Source: Candidatus Eisenbacteria bacterium
GTDB lineage: Bacteria; Eisenbacteria; RBG-16-71-46
Assembly (NCBI GenBank): GCA_020847735.1
Contig: JADLBL010000020.1
Location: forward strand, 133,632-197,631
Direction of reading: 5' to 3'
Length of the DNA stretch: 64,000 bases
The notes below the pieces were generated by a model. That model searched no databases. It saw nothing but the letters and a program-made list of their open reading frames with translations, and was not told the origin of the DNA. Below, piece after piece: positions 7,948 through 17,721 of the stretch (position 1 is its first letter; every line of letters starts with the position of its first letter). The translations under genes were made by a program, and so were the position numbers.

Positions 7948-10746
7948 TCAGGCCGCCCGGTTCACCAGCCCGCGCAGCACCGGCTGCAGCCGGGCGAGCT
8001 GAACCTGCATCTCGCGCCACGCCACCTGGGCGTCGGCGAGCTGGCCGCCGCGCGCGTGCATCTCGAGGCGCAGAGCCGCGTCGGCCGCGGGCTGCGCGGC
8101 GAGCGTCAGGAGCAGTCCCTTGAACGTGTGCGCGGCGCGCGCCAGCGTGGTCGCGTCCCCCTGCTGGAGCGCCTGGCTGATCTCGCGCTCCTGCGCCGGC
8201 TGATCGCGCAGGAAAGTCGAGAGGATGTCCTGGATCACGTCCTCGTCGCCTTCCATGTTCTGGCTCAGGCGCGCGCGATCGAGGACCTCGGCCTCCGGCG
8301 CGTGGGGCCGCACGGCGGGGGTCACGGGCGTGGCCGAGCCCGCGCGATTCGGGAACAGGCGGTTGAGCGTCCCGAACAGCTCGCTCGCGTTGATGGGCTT
8401 CGAGACGTAGGCGTCCATGCCGGACTGCAGGCACTTCTCACGGTCGCCGGTCATGGCCAGCGCGGTGAGGGCGACGACGGGGAGTCTTCCGCCGGTCGCG
8501 CGCTCGCGCTCGCGGATCTTCGCCGTCGCCTCGAAGCCGCCCATGCGCGGCATGTGGACGTCCATGAGGACGACGTCGAACGAGGCGCGGGCGAGCGCGT
8601 CGAGCGCCTCGAGTCCGTCGTTCGCGACCGTGACCTCGTGCCCCCGCTTCTGCAGCATGGTCACGGCCAGCTTCTGGTTGACGAAGTTGTCCTCGGCGAG
8701 CAGCACCCGCAGGGGCGAGGTCTTCGGCGAGGACCCGGAAGCGATGGGGTTCATGTCCGTGGCGTCCTTCTGGGGTGTCGGCGCGCTGCTTTCGGGGGTC
8801 GCCGCCTTCGCGCCGAGCACCTGCGCGACGACCTGGTACAGCTGCTTCTGCGAAATCGGCTTGGTCAGGTAGGCGGCCATGCCGAGCTCGCGGCTGCGCG
8901 CCGCGTCTCCGCTCTGGCCCCCCGAGGTGAGCATCATGATCGTCGAGCCGGCCACGCCGGGCAGGTCCTTGATGCGCTCGGCGAGCTGCAGCCCGTCCAT
9001 CTCCGGCATGTGGTAGTCCATGATGATGAGCGCGAAGGGGGAGTCCTCGGCCTTCGCCCGCCACAGCTCGGTGAGCGCCGCCTGGGCGCCATTCACCGCC
9101 GTGACGCGCAGCCCGAGCGCGCCCAGCTGCTCCGAAAGGATGCGCCGGTTCGTGGCGTTGTCGTCCACGATCATCGCGCGCAGCGAACGCAGCATTTCGC
9201 GCGACAGCGTCTGCGAGCGCGGCGCCGCGGGCTGCAGACCCAGCTGGACGGTGAAGTGGAACGTCGTGCCGCGGCCGTGCAGGCTCTCGACCCACAGCCG
9301 TCCACCCATCATCTCGACCAGCCGCTTGCAGATCGTCAGCCCGAGCCCGGTGCCGCCGTACTTGCGGGTCGTGGAGTTGTCGGCCTGGGTGAAGGCCTCG
9401 AAGATGGTCTCGAGCTTGCCGGCCTCGATCCCGATGCCGGTGTCGCTCACCGAGACGTGCAGCGTCACCGATTCCTCGCCGGAGCGTTCCTGCTCCTCGG
9501 CGCGAACGACGATCTCGCCACGCTCGGTGAACTTGATGGCGTTGCTGACGAGGTTCACCAGCACCTGCTTGAGCCGGATCGGATCGCCGATGACGCCCTC
9601 GGCCACCTCGGGACGCACGTCGCAGACGAGCTCGAGTCCCTTCTGGTGCGCGCGCAGCGCGACCGTCCGCAGGGCGGTGTCCACCTCGCTTCGCAGGTCG
9701 AAGCCGGTCGAGTCGAGATCCAGGCGGCCGGCCTCGATCTTGGAGAAGTCGAGGATGTCGTTGATGACCGACAGCAGCGTGTCGGCGGACGCCCGCGCCG
9801 TCTGAAGGTAGTCGCGCTGCTCGCTGCTGAGGTCCGTATCGAGCGTGAGCTCGGTCATCCCGATGACGCCGTTGAGCGGCGTCCGGATCTCGTGGCTCAT
9901 GTTCGCCAGGAACTCGCTCTTGGCGCGGCTGGCCTCCTCGGCCCGGTCGCGGGCCGCGGTCAGGTCGGCGTTGGCGTTCACCAGTTCGGAGGTGCGGGCC
10001 TGCACTTCGGACTCGAGGTGCTCCTGGTGTTCCTGCAGCTGCAGGTCCCGCGCCTGGATCTGCCCGAGCATGCCGTTGAAGCCGTCGATCAGCTGTCCGA
10101 CCTCGTCACGACCCTCCGAGACGGCGCGCATGCCGTAGTCGCGCTTCTCGGTGACCCGGCGCGTGACCGCGGCCAGGTGCAGCAGCGGCCGCGAGATCAT
10201 GCGCTGCAGCCGCGAGGCGAGCGCGAGCGCGACGAGCGAGGCGGCGAGCAGGACCCAGCCCACGATCATCGCGTAGCGACGGATGCGGGCGTGCATCTCG
10301 AGCAGGTCGGAGCGGATGTAGACGGTGCCGATGCGCTCGCCATCCAGCAGCACGGGCTGAACCACGGCCAGCCAGTCCTGGTGCATCCCGGCGGCGGCGA
10401 CTTCGGCCCGCGCCGGCCACTGGATGCCGGCTCCGGGCTCGCGGCGATAGTTCGCGAACGGCACCCCAGACGCGCGGTACATGCACGCCGAGATCACGTG
10501 GCGCTGCGCGCGCAGCGCCGACAGGGCGTCGCGGGCGGCGCTGGCGTCGTCGAAGGTCAGGGCGGCGGTGCTGTTGTTGCCGATGACCTCGCCGAGGATG
10601 GACAGGTCGCGCTCCATCGTGCGCCGGAAGGTGAACAGCTCGTAGCCGAGGAACGCGCTGCAGGCCAGCAGCAGAACCACCACGCTGGTCAGCATCGTGA
10701 TCAGGGTCAGCTTGTGACGGATCGAGAGGTCGTGCAGGAACCGCAT
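7948..10746 (-). CDS. Membrane hybrid histidine kinase (CHASE8-like, HAMP, HK, REC, REC, Hpt)
   Basis: This 932-residue phosphorelay sensor has a first membrane helix at about 12-35 and a periplasmic domain at 36-153 that looks CHASE8-like, with the N-terminal [21 protein letters not shown] stretch at 45-65. A second helix spans 158-179 and a HAMP domain about 180-232. A coiled coil precedes the HisKA domain (phospho-His 285 in SHEIRTP). The ATPase domain has N402 and DTGIG at 435-439. Two receiver domains follow, with phospho-Asp 577 ([10 protein letters not shown]) and 729 ([10 protein letters not shown]), then an Hpt domain with H873 (AHTFKG). All catalytic residues are present. The output regulator is not in the window. 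It is translated right after the YfiR-like gene: the Shine-Dalgarno GGAG overlaps that gene's TAG stop. YfiR proteins normally inhibit CHASE8-bearing YfiN cyclases, so here the pair may regulate a kinase instead. Confidence 0.92.
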   Translation of the reverse strand: MRFLHDLSIRHKLTLITMLTSVVVLLLACSAFLGYELFTFRRTMERDLSILGEVIGNNSTAALTFDDASAARDALSALRAQRHVISACMYRASGVPFANYRREPGAGIQWPARAEVAAAGMHQDWLAVVQPVLLDGERIGTVYIRSDLLEMHARIRRYAMIVGWVLLAASLVALALASRLQRMISRPLLHLAAVTRRVTEKRDYGMRAVSEGRDEVGQLIDGFNGMLGQIQARDLQLQEHQEHLESEVQARTSELVNANADLTAARDRAEEASRAKSEFLANMSHEIRTPLNGVIGMTELTLDTDLSSEQRDYLQTARASADTLLSVINDILDFSKIEAGRLDLDSTGFDLRSEVDTALRTVALRAHQKGLELVCDVRPEVAEGVIGDPIRLKQVLVNLVSNAIKFTERGEIVVRAEEQERSGEESVTLHVSVSDTGIGIEAGKLETIFEAFTQADNSTTRKYGGTGLGLTICKRLVEMMGGRLWVESLHGRGTTFHFTVQLGLQPAAPRSQTLSREMLRSLRAMIVDDNATNRRILSEQLGALGLRVTAVNGAQAALTELWRAKAEDSPFALIIMDYHMPEMDGLQLAERIKDLPGVAGSTIMMLTSGGQSGDAARSRELGMAAYLTKPISQKQLYQVVAQVLGAKAATPESSAPTPQKDATDMNPIASGSSPKTSPLRVLLAEDNFVNQKLAVTMLQKRGHEVTVANDGLEALDALARASFDVVLMDVHMPRMGGFEATAKIRERERATGGRLPVVALTALAMTGDREKCLQSGMDAYVSKPINASELFGTLNRLFPNRAGSATPVTPAVRPHAPEAEVLDRARLSQNMEGDEDVIQDILSTFLRDQPAQEREISQALQQGDATTLARAAHTFKGLLLTLAAQPAADAALRLEMHARGGQLADAQVAWREMQVQLARLQPVLRGLVNRAA

Positions 10747-10754
10747 CGGGTCTC

Positions 10755-11387
10755 CTAGTCGCCGGCGTCCACGACGCGCGCGAGCGCGAGCAGCTTGGCG
10801 CTGATGCGCAGGCCGCTTCGCTCCGCGTGGCCGACGTTGATCTCGAATCGAACCTTGCCGGAGTCGGGAGCGAACCCGACCATGCCGCCGTGCGCCGCGA
10901 ACGCGGGCGTGTCGGCGACCGTCAGGACCGGCGCGCCGGCGACCTCCATCAGCACCGCGTCCATGTGCTGCAGTTCGGACGACGCGACGTAGAGGATCTG
11001 GCTGCCGCGGGCGTCCTGGGCCCTGCGGACGAAGCGCACGAACACCGGCTTGCCGTTGATGGTCTTGGCGCTGAGCAGGTTGGCGAGTTCGGCCGCCAGA
11101 TCGTCCTCGCCCAGGATGGTGAACACGATCTGACCCTTCGAGTTCGCGAGCGACGCCTCGGGCCACTGCACGAACTTGGCGATGTTCCAGAGCATTTCGG
11201 ACTTGGTCTCGTTGATCCCCACCGCGCCGGCGACCGGAGCCGCCAGCAGGAGCGCGGCGGCCGCGAGCAACGCCGAGACACCGCCGCGAAGCAGGACGGC
11301 GGTCGGGCGTTGCTGGCAGGCGCGGGATCTCGGCGCGGCGGCGAGCGCAGGGTCCCGCGCCGGGTCGATACGACGCGAGTTCCGCAA
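10755..11387 (-). CDS. YfiR-like (DUF4154) periplasmic protein
   Basis: The YfiR/DUF4154 core begins at [19 protein letters not shown], and the rest of the family pattern is visible: [29 protein letters not shown] and [18 protein letters not shown] near the end. A hydrophobic signal segment ([17 protein letters not shown]) precedes it. I chose the TTG at 11387 (210 residues) because GGAGATGGAGAC lies just upstream; an ATG further up at 11540 would add 51 unlikely Arg/Pro-rich residues. YfiR of Pseudomonas sits in the periplasm and represses the diguanylate cyclase YfiN. Here it is followed by a hybrid histidine kinase, its likely partner. A sigma-28-like promoter is at 11438-11466. Confidence 0.8.
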   Translation of the reverse strand: MRNSRRIDPARDPALAAAPRSRACQQRPTAVLLRGGVSALLAAAALLLAAPVAGAVGINETKSEMLWNIAKFVQWPEASLANSKGQIVFTILGEDDLAAELANLLSAKTINGKPVFVRFVRRAQDARGSQILYVASSELQHMDAVLMEVAGAPVLTVADTPAFAAHGGMVGFAPDSGKVRFEINVGHAERSGLRISAKLLALARVVDAGD

Positions 11388-11437
11388 GTCTCCATCTCCG
11401 GTTGACGGGTCCGTCCGAAGTCCCGGCCCCGCGACTT

Positions 11438-11466
11438 TATCGGCCGAAGGCCCGGCGGGACTTGAG
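11438..11466 (-). promoter_or_regulatory. Sigma-28-like promoter of the YfiR-kinase operon
   Basis: Minus-strand CTCAAG-N11-CTTCGGCCGATA followed by AAAG, 51 bp before the TTG start. The blocks and spacing are the same as at 2195-2223. Part of a wider inverted repeat AAGTCCCG/CGGGACTT (11418-11425 and 11456-11463) overlaps the -35 side. Confidence 0.5.
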
Positions 11467-11603
11467 CGGAACCGCGCGCTGTCCCGCGCCGGGTGCCACT
11501 TCCGCGCGCACGGGATGGCGGCGTCTTCGCCCCGGGGCACGATCCGCCTGCGCTTCGGCGGAGCGCCTGCGGCATGGAGGAAGATTCGCGGGAGCCGCTC
11601 CGC

Positions 11604-12932
11604 TCAGTCGCGTCCGCCGGGGTAGCGCATGCCGCGAAGCTCGCGGTACAGGCGCACGGCGTAGTGATCCGTCATGCCCGAGACGTGATCGGTCAGGCGG
11701 AGCAGCCGTTCGTAGGCGGGAGCCGACTGGAAGAGCCGCGGGTACAGTCGGCGCAGGTGCTGGCCGCGCAGCGAGCCCGGGTCCTGGTGCGCCGCGGTCA
11801 GGATCGAGAGCAGTCCCTGGATCGCCTCGGCGCCGGCGAGCTCCATCTTGAGGACGTCGCGTGCCCGGTAGCAGCGCTCGAGGCAGACCTGCTGGATCGT
11901 GCGGAGCGTCTCGCGATGCCGCATGACCGACTCCAGCGCCGCGGCGAACGAACCCTCGAGGATCCCCTCGTGCGATCCGAGGAACGCGTCGGCCGCGTCG
12001 CGGACCAGGGTGTGGATCGCGATCGCGCGCATCAGGTCGGCCCGCTCCATCCGCTCCGCGTAGTCCGGCAGGCTCCCGAGCGAGGGGCAGCGCGGATCGT
12101 CGGCGCACAGCGGCTCGAGGCAGCGCACGAACAGATCGTCGGGCACGTGCCGCAGGCGCAGCCCGTCCTCGAGATCGAGCAGCAGGTAGGCGATGTCGTC
12201 CGCGGCCTCGGTGAGCAGCGCCAGCGGATGCCGCATCCAGCGTTCGGCCTCGCGGCGCTCGAGCCCGAGCGTTCGCGCGACGGCCTCCCAGGCCCCGACG
12301 TCGCCGTCGAAGATCCCGGGCTTCTTCGCGCCACGCTCGGGTGAGCCGCGATCGGCCGCGAGCGACGAGCACGGGTACTTGACGAGCGCGCCGAGCGTGG
12401 CGGCCGTCAGCTGCAGGCCTCCCGGGCTCGAGGGGCGCTCGAGTCGGGTGACGATGCGGAGCGTCTGCGCGTTGCCCTCGAAGGCGAGGAGGTCGCGGCG
12501 CTGGCGCTCGGTGAGTTCGTTCCAGAAGGGGCGTTCGCGGTCGAAGAACTCGCGGATCGCGTCCTCGCCGACGTGCCCGAACGGCGGGTTGCCGAGGTCG
12601 TGCGCCAGGCAGGCGGCGGCCACGCAATCGCCGAGATCGCGCGGCTCGGGGCCGCCCTCGCGCACGGCCGTCCCCGCGAGGGCGCGCGTGCCGACGAGCG
12701 TGCCGAGCGAGCGCCCGATGGACGCCACCTCGAGGCTGTGCGTGAGCCGCGAGTGGACGTGATCGTCGTAGGGCAGGGGAAAGACCTGGGTCTTGTCCGC
12801 CAGGCGCCGGAAGGACCCGCTGAACAGGATGCGGTCGTAGTCGCGCTGGAAGGGCGAGCGCGCGCCGCTCTCGAGACCCGCGGCGGCGCCGGGTCGTTCG
12901 GGGGAAAGCAGGCGCTGCCAGTCGGATCGCAT
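11604..12932 (-). CDS. dgt: Deoxyguanosinetriphosphate triphosphohydrolase-like HD protein
   Basis: This 442-residue HD-superfamily enzyme splits dNTPs, classically dGTP, into the nucleoside and triphosphate. The diagnostic dGTPase sequences are present: [17 protein letters not shown] (37-53), [18 protein letters not shown] (60-77) and the HD metal motif [11 protein letters not shown] (110-120). YPRLFQSAP and [21 protein letters not shown] occur near the C-terminus. Length and motifs fit the shorter, non-enterobacterial Dgt type. The ATG at 12932 has a GGAG-containing leader (CTCCGGAGATCCG read on its strand). It lies alone between the YfiR operon and the divergent PEP carboxykinase gene. Confidence 0.93.
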   Translation of the reverse strand: MRSDWQRLLSPERPGAAAGLESGARSPFQRDYDRILFSGSFRRLADKTQVFPLPYDDHVHSRLTHSLEVASIGRSLGTLVGTRALAGTAVREGGPEPRDLGDCVAAACLAHDLGNPPFGHVGEDAIREFFDRERPFWNELTERQRRDLLAFEGNAQTLRIVTRLERPSSPGGLQLTAATLGALVKYPCSSLAADRGSPERGAKKPGIFDGDVGAWEAVARTLGLERREAERWMRHPLALLTEAADDIAYLLLDLEDGLRLRHVPDDLFVRCLEPLCADDPRCPSLGSLPDYAERMERADLMRAIAIHTLVRDAADAFLGSHEGILEGSFAAALESVMRHRETLRTIQQVCLERCYRARDVLKMELAGAEAIQGLLSILTAAHQDPGSLRGQHLRRLYPRLFQSAPAYERLLRLTDHVSGMTDHYAVRLYRELRGMRYPGGRD

Positions 12933-13155
12933 CGGATCTCCGGAGCCAGCTCGTGGGGATGGGGAAGCGACGCAGTATCACCCATGCGCGCTCCGGGCAC
13001 GAAACGGACACGGGCCGTGCGCGGGGCGGTGTGTTGCGGGTGCGCGAGCGCGGTGTTTAGATTCCCGCGCTATTCAGCCGGTGACGATTCGACCGCGCGG
13101 GGCGCCGTACCCACCCGCCGGGTTTCTGATCACGCCAGGAAAGGTGGTTTTCGCG

Positions 13156-14949
13156 ATGAACAGGCCGTTGGAAGCCTGGGTGAAGGAAGCGGCGGCGCTC
13201 TGCCAGCCGGACGACGTGGTGTGGTGTGACGGTTCGGACGCGGAGTATCGGGAGATGCTGCGCGTGATGGAGCACTCGGGCAGCGCGATCCGGATCTCGG
13301 AGTCGCTGCGGCCCGACAGCATCTTCGTGCGCTCCGATCCCGCCGACGTCGCGCGCGTCGAGGAGTTCACCTTCATCTGCTCGAAGACGAAGGACGACGC
13401 GGGCCCGACGAACAACTGGAGCGAGCCCGGGGAGATGCGCAGGAAGCTCGCCGCGCTCTTCGCCGGCTGCATGAAGGGCCGGACGATGTTCGTGATCCCG
13501 TACAGCATGGGACCGATCGGCTCCCCGATCGCCCGCATCGGCGTCGAGCTGACCGATTCGCCCTACGTCGTGGCCAGCATGCACATCATGGCCCGCGTCG
13601 GCACGAAGGTGCTCGAGGCGCTCGGCGAAGGCGAGTTCGTCCGCTGCCTGCATTCGGTCGGCGCCCCGCTGACCGAGAATCAACCGGATTCGCCGTGGCC
13701 CTGCAACGCGAAGTCGAAGTACATCTGCCACTTTCCGGAGACGCGCGAGATCATTTCCTACGGTTCGGGCTACGGCGGCAACGCGCTGCTCGGCAAGAAG
13801 TGCCACGCGCTGCGCGTCGCCTCGGTGCAGGCCCGCGACGAGGGCTGGCTCGCCGAGCACATGCTGATCCTCAAGCTCACGAACCCCGAGGGCAGGACCG
13901 CGTTCGTGGCGGCGGCTTTCCCGTCCGCCTGCGGCAAGACCAACCTCGCGATGCTCACGCCGACCCTGCCGGGCTGGAAGGTCGAGACGGTCGGCGACGA
14001 CATCGCGTGGATGAAGTTCGGCGACGACGGTCGGCTGTACGCCATCAACCCGGAGGCCGGGTTCTTCGGCGTCGCGCCGGGCACCAGCATGAAGAGCAAT
14101 CCGAACGCCATGCGGACGCTCGGCAGGCACGCGATCTTCACCAACTGCGCGCTGACCCCGGACGGCGACGTGTGGTGGGAGGAGATGACCGACACCGCGC
14201 CGGCGAAGCTCACGGACTGGCTGCGCCGCCCGTGGACGCCCGCGAGCCGCCGCAAGTCGTCGCACCCCAATGCCCGTTTCTGCGTGCCGGCCTCGCAGTG
14301 CCCGGTCATCGCGAAGGAGTGGGAGGATCCGCGGGGCGTGCCGATTTCGGCGATCCTGTTCGGTGGCCGGCGCGCCACGGTCATGCCGCTCGTCAACGAG
14401 GCGCTGTCCTGGCAGCACGGCACGTTCCTCGGTTCGATCATGAGCAGCGAGACGACCGCCGCCGCCGCCGGCGCGGTCGGGGCGCTGCGCTTCGATCCGT
14501 TCGCCATGCTGCCGTTCTGCGGCTACCACATGGGCGACTACTTCGCGCACTGGCTCGCGGTGGGCGCCCGGGGCGACGCCGCGAAGCTGCCGCGGATCTT
14601 CTACGTCAACTGGTTCCGCAAGGACGCCGGCGGCCGCTTCCTGTGGCCCGGCTACGGCGAGAACAGCCGGGTGCTCAAGTGGGTGTTCGAACGCGTCCAC
14701 GGATCGGCGAAGGCGGTCGAGACCCCCATCGGCCGGCTGCCCGCGAAGGACGCGCTCGACGTGAGCGGGCTGGACGTTCCGGCGGCGGCGCTCGAGGAAC
14801 TGCTGCGGGTGGATGTCGAGGGCTGGACGCAGCAGCTGGCCGCGGTCCGCGCGCACTACGAGAAGTTCGGTACCCGCCTGCCGCAGGGCCTGAAGGACGA
14901 GTTGCAGGCCCTCGAGCAGCGACTGCAGGGCGCGGCGACGCGAACCTGA
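13156..14949 (+). CDS. pckG: Phosphoenolpyruvate carboxykinase (GTP)
   Basis: This 597-residue cytosolic enzyme interconverts oxaloacetate plus GTP with PEP, CO2 and GDP; it is the entry to gluconeogenesis or an anaplerotic step. Family marks include [19 protein letters not shown], the P-loop PSACGKTN (256-263) with the reactive Cys 259, and WFRKD, typical of the GTP-dependent class. I chose the ATG at 13156 over an in-frame GTG at 13081 because it matches the usual N-terminus and has AGGAAAGG upstream. A possible promoter TTGCGG-N17-TTAGAT lies near 13032-13060. It stands next to the carbohydrate locus but is separated from it by a regulated promoter. Confidence 0.95.
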   Translation: MNRPLEAWVKEAAALCQPDDVVWCDGSDAEYREMLRVMEHSGSAIRISESLRPDSIFVRSDPADVARVEEFTFICSKTKDDAGPTNNWSEPGEMRRKLAALFAGCMKGRTMFVIPYSMGPIGSPIARIGVELTDSPYVVASMHIMARVGTKVLEALGEGEFVRCLHSVGAPLTENQPDSPWPCNAKSKYICHFPETREIISYGSGYGGNALLGKKCHALRVASVQARDEGWLAEHMLILKLTNPEGRTAFVAAAFPSACGKTNLAMLTPTLPGWKVETVGDDIAWMKFGDDGRLYAINPEAGFFGVAPGTSMKSNPNAMRTLGRHAIFTNCALTPDGDVWWEEMTDTAPAKLTDWLRRPWTPASRRKSSHPNARFCVPASQCPVIAKEWEDPRGVPISAILFGGRRATVMPLVNEALSWQHGTFLGSIMSSETTAAAAGAVGALRFDPFAMLPFCGYHMGDYFAHWLAVGARGDAAKLPRIFYVNWFRKDAGGRFLWPGYGENSRVLKWVFERVHGSAKAVETPIGRLPAKDALDVSGLDVPAAALEELLRVDVEGWTQQLAAVRAHYEKFGTRLPQGLKDELQALEQRLQGAATRT

Positions 14950-15043
14950 GTCCGGCCTGGAAGATCCTCGCCGCGGTCCGGTGCGAACGGCCCAGGGCCG
15001 CGGGCGTTCGCAGGCTTCGACGGCCGTGGTGCGCGATCGAGTC

Positions 15044-15079
15044 TTGACACTGGCCGGAGCGCGGCTGTAAACGGTTACA
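15044..15079 (+). promoter_or_regulatory. Promoter with LacI-type operator before lacI-1 / ABC operon
   Basis: TTGACA (15044-15049), a 16-bp spacer, then TGTAAA as the -10 box (15066-15071). The palindrome TGTAAACGGTTACA (15066-15079) covers the -10, so a bound LacI-family repressor would block RNA polymerase. The transcript would start with lacI-1, implying autoregulation of the repressor and the downstream import genes. Confidence 0.75.
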
Positions 15080-15152
15080 CCCAGTACGGCGATGCAGGTG
15101 ACCTGTTGCGGTCACCGGCGCACGCGGCACGCGCGCAGCAAGTCGGGGGGCC

Positions 15153-16217
15153 ATGGCCACCATCCGGGACGTCGCACGCGAGGCGGGGGTTTCGATCGCC
15201 ACCGTCTCGCGCGTATTCAACGACAGCTCGCTCGTCAGCGAGCGCACGGGCCGACAGGTTCGCGAGGTCGCGGCCCGACTCAACTACTGGCCGAACGGGG
15301 TCGCGCGCAGCCTGATCACGAACCGAACGCACGCGCTCGGCGTCCTGCTGCCGGACATGCACGGCGCGTTCTTCTCCGAGGTGATCCGCGGCGTGGATCT
15401 CGCCGCACGCCGCCAGGGCTTTCACGTCCTCGTCTCGAGTTCGCACGCCGACAGCGAGACGCTCGCCGAGGCCCTGCGCTCGATGAGCGGCCGCATTGAC
15501 GGGGTCATGGTCATGGCGCCCGACGTGGACGCGCCCGGCGCGATTCGCGGCTTCTCGCACCACTGCCCGGTGGTGCTCATCAACCCGGGCCAGGAGGTCG
15601 AGGAGTGCGACACCCTCTCGGTCGCGAACGCCGACGGCGCGCGCGAGATGGTGAAGCACCTGATCGGCCTTGGCCACCGGCGCATCGCGCTCGTGCGCGG
15701 GCCGGCGCGAAACCTCGACGGCGAGCAGCGCCTGCAGGGCTACCACCAGGCGCTGATCGAGGCGGGGATCGAACCCGATCCGCGCCTCGAGCTGCGCGGC
15801 GACTTCACCGAGCCTTCCGGCTGGGAGGCCGGCCTGACGCTGGCGCGGCTCGAGCCCCGGCCGACGGCGGTGTTCGTCGCGAACGACCCCATGGCGATCG
15901 GCGTGCTGGCCGGCCTCGCCGAGGCGCGCATCGCCGTTCCCGACGAGATCGCGGTGGCGGGGTTCGACGACATCGCGATCGCGCGCTACACGTCCCCGCC
16001 GCTCACTTCGGTGCGCGTCAACCCCTCGCTGCTCGGCGAGCGCGCGGTCGAGCTGCTGCTGCGCGCCAGACGCTCGCCCGTCACGGGCGTTCGACAGCAC
16101 GAGGTGCTGCCCACCACGCTGGCCATCCGGCGCTCGTGCGGCGCGCCGCCTTCGCGGCGCGATCCCGAGACGGCGTTCCAGCGTCGCGTGCGCGCGCTGG
16201 CCCGCACCGCGGGCTGA
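15153..16217 (+). CDS. LacI-family transcriptional repressor 1
   Basis: This 354-residue protein has an N-terminal LacI helix-turn-helix at residues 1-25 (IRDVAREAGVSIATVSRVFN), a hinge helix NGVARSLITNRT, and a sugar-binding periplasmic-binding-protein-like domain from about 60 to 330. The effector domain ends in the family pattern VAGFDDIAIARYTSPPLTSV. The central CG of the operators (TGTAAnCGnTTnCA) is typical of LacI-family sites. It is the first gene of the ABC importer operon and lies just behind an operator that overlaps its own promoter. The other repressor at 25767 has a nearly identical reading head, so both probably bind the same sites while sensing different sugars. Confidence 0.92.
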   Translation: MATIRDVAREAGVSIATVSRVFNDSSLVSERTGRQVREVAARLNYWPNGVARSLITNRTHALGVLLPDMHGAFFSEVIRGVDLAARRQGFHVLVSSSHADSETLAEALRSMSGRIDGVMVMAPDVDAPGAIRGFSHHCPVVLINPGQEVEECDTLSVANADGAREMVKHLIGLGHRRIALVRGPARNLDGEQRLQGYHQALIEAGIEPDPRLELRGDFTEPSGWEAGLTLARLEPRPTAVFVANDPMAIGVLAGLAEARIAVPDEIAVAGFDDIAIARYTSPPLTSVRVNPSLLGERAVELLLRARRSPVTGVRQHEVLPTTLAIRRSCGAPPSRRDPETAFQRRVRALARTAG

Positions 16218-16242
16218 CCGGCCGCGCCCGATCGGAGAACCC

Positions 16243-17721
16243 GTGCCCCCTGCCCCGAAGCCTCGCCGTCCCGGGCGCCCGGGCGTTCTCCCCGTCGCCC
16301 TCGCGACCGCGCTGATCGCGTGCCTGGCGTCGTGCGGCGCCGGACGCGGCGCCGCGCAGGTGCGGGGCGCCGCCGCGCTGAGCCCCGAAGCGCACGCGTT
16401 CGCCGACACCGTCGAGCGCCGGGCGTTCGATTTCTTCTGGGAACGATCGGACTCGATCACGGGGCTCACACCCGACCGCTGGCCGACGAAGTCGTTCGCG
16501 AGCGTCGCGGCCATGGGGTTCGCGCTCACCGCCTACCCGATCGGCGGCGAGCGCGGCTGGGTGACTCGTGAAGCCGCGGCCGCGCGGACGCTGGCGACGC
16601 TGCGCTTCCTGTGGACGGCACGCCAGGACAGCGCGGCTTCCGGCGCGACCGGCTACCGGGGCTTTTACTATCACTTCCTGCGGCCCGAGGACGGCGCGCG
16701 CTTCGAGAAGGTCGAACTGTCGTCCGTGGACACGGCGCTGCTCATGGCCGGCGTGCTGTTCGCCGGCGAGTATTTCGCCGGCGGGACTCCCGACGAGCGC
16801 GAGATCCGGACACTCGCCGACTCGCTCTACCGGCGCGTGGACTGGACGTGGCTGCGGGTGCGCCCGCCGCTCGTTTCCCACGGCTGGTCGCCGGAGGAGG
16901 GATTCCTGCCCTACGACTGGGGCGGCTACAACGAGGCGATGCTGCTCTACGTGCTCGCGCTCGGATCGCCGACGCACCCGGTGGGGGCGGAAGCCTGGGC
17001 GGGTTACACGCGCCACTACCGCTGGGGCGAGTTCGAGGGCCAGAAGCACGTCAACTTCTCGCCGATGTTCGGCCACCAGTACTCGCACTGCTGGATCGAC
17101 TTTCGCGGCATCCGCGACGCGTTCATGCGTTCGCACGGCCTCGACTACTTCGAGAACTCGCGGCGCGCGACGCTCTCGCAGCGCGCCTACGCGATCCGCA
17201 ACCCGGGTGGATTCGCCGGCTACGGGCCCGAGATCTGGGGCCTCTCGGCCTGCGACGGACCGCTCGACGACACGCTCACGATCGCCGGCCGCCGGCGCGC
17301 GTTCCGCACTTACGCGGCCCGCGGCGCCTCGCTGCTCGACATCGTGGACGACGGCACGATCGCTCCGACGGCCGCCGGCGGCTCCGTCGCATTCACGCCG
17401 CAACTCTCGCTCGCCGCGCTCACCGAGATGAAGCGCCGCTACGGCGACGCGATCTGGGGGCGCTACGGCTTCCTCGACGCGTTCAATCCGACGCTGACGG
17501 TCCCGGTCGAGGTCCACCACGGGCGCCTCCACCCGCGGCTAGGCTGGTTCGACACCGACTGGCTCGGCATCGACCAGGGCCCGATCCTGGTCATGCTCGA
17601 GAATCAGCGCAGCGGCCTCGTGTGGGAAACGATGCGGCGCAACCCGTACCTTCGGCGCGGACTCGCGGCCGCGGGTTTTCGCGGCGGCTGGCTGGACGCG
17701 CCCGCGCCGGCGAGGCCATGA
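16243..17721 (+). CDS. Glycoamylase-family (PF10091, GH144-like) lipoprotein
   Basis: This 492-residue exported protein has a signal peptide with a lipobox (LASC, lipidated Cys 31), so it is probably anchored in a membrane. The rest is a PF10091 (alpha/alpha)6-barrel domain. Its signatures include RAFDFFWERSD, SFASVAAMGFALTAYPIG, GYRGFYYHFL, SSVDTALLMAGVLFA, PYDWGGYNEAMLLYVLALG and MFGHQYSHCWIDFRGIRD. The characterised Chitinophaga member of this family is an endo-beta-1,2-glucanase (GH144), and the same domain occurs inside cyclic beta-1,2-glucan synthase. Start is a GTG at 16243, 25 bp after lacI-1. Its TGA overlaps the binding-protein ATG. Probable role: cutting beta-1,2-glucan for the importer. 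The substrate is inference. Confidence 0.85.
   Translation: MPPAPKPRRPGRPGVLPVALATALIACLASCGAGRGAAQVRGAAALSPEAHAFADTVERRAFDFFWERSDSITGLTPDRWPTKSFASVAAMGFALTAYPIGGERGWVTREAAAARTLATLRFLWTARQDSAASGATGYRGFYYHFLRPEDGARFEKVELSSVDTALLMAGVLFAGEYFAGGTPDEREIRTLADSLYRRVDWTWLRVRPPLVSHGWSPEEGFLPYDWGGYNEAMLLYVLALGSPTHPVGAEAWAGYTRHYRWGEFEGQKHVNFSPMFGHQYSHCWIDFRGIRDAFMRSHGLDYFENSRRATLSQRAYAIRNPGGFAGYGPEIWGLSACDGPLDDTLTIAGRRRAFRTYAARGASLLDIVDDGTIAPTAAGGSVAFTPQLSLAALTEMKRRYGDAIWGRYGFLDAFNPTLTVPVEVHHGRLHPRLGWFDTDWLGIDQGPILVMLENQRSGLVWETMRRNPYLRRGLAAAGFRGGWLDAPAPARP

Noticed and set aside
11437-13011. Frame of about 520 codons overlapping dgt in another frame
   Set aside because: No family motifs, while the dgt frame carries a full set of dGTPase motifs.
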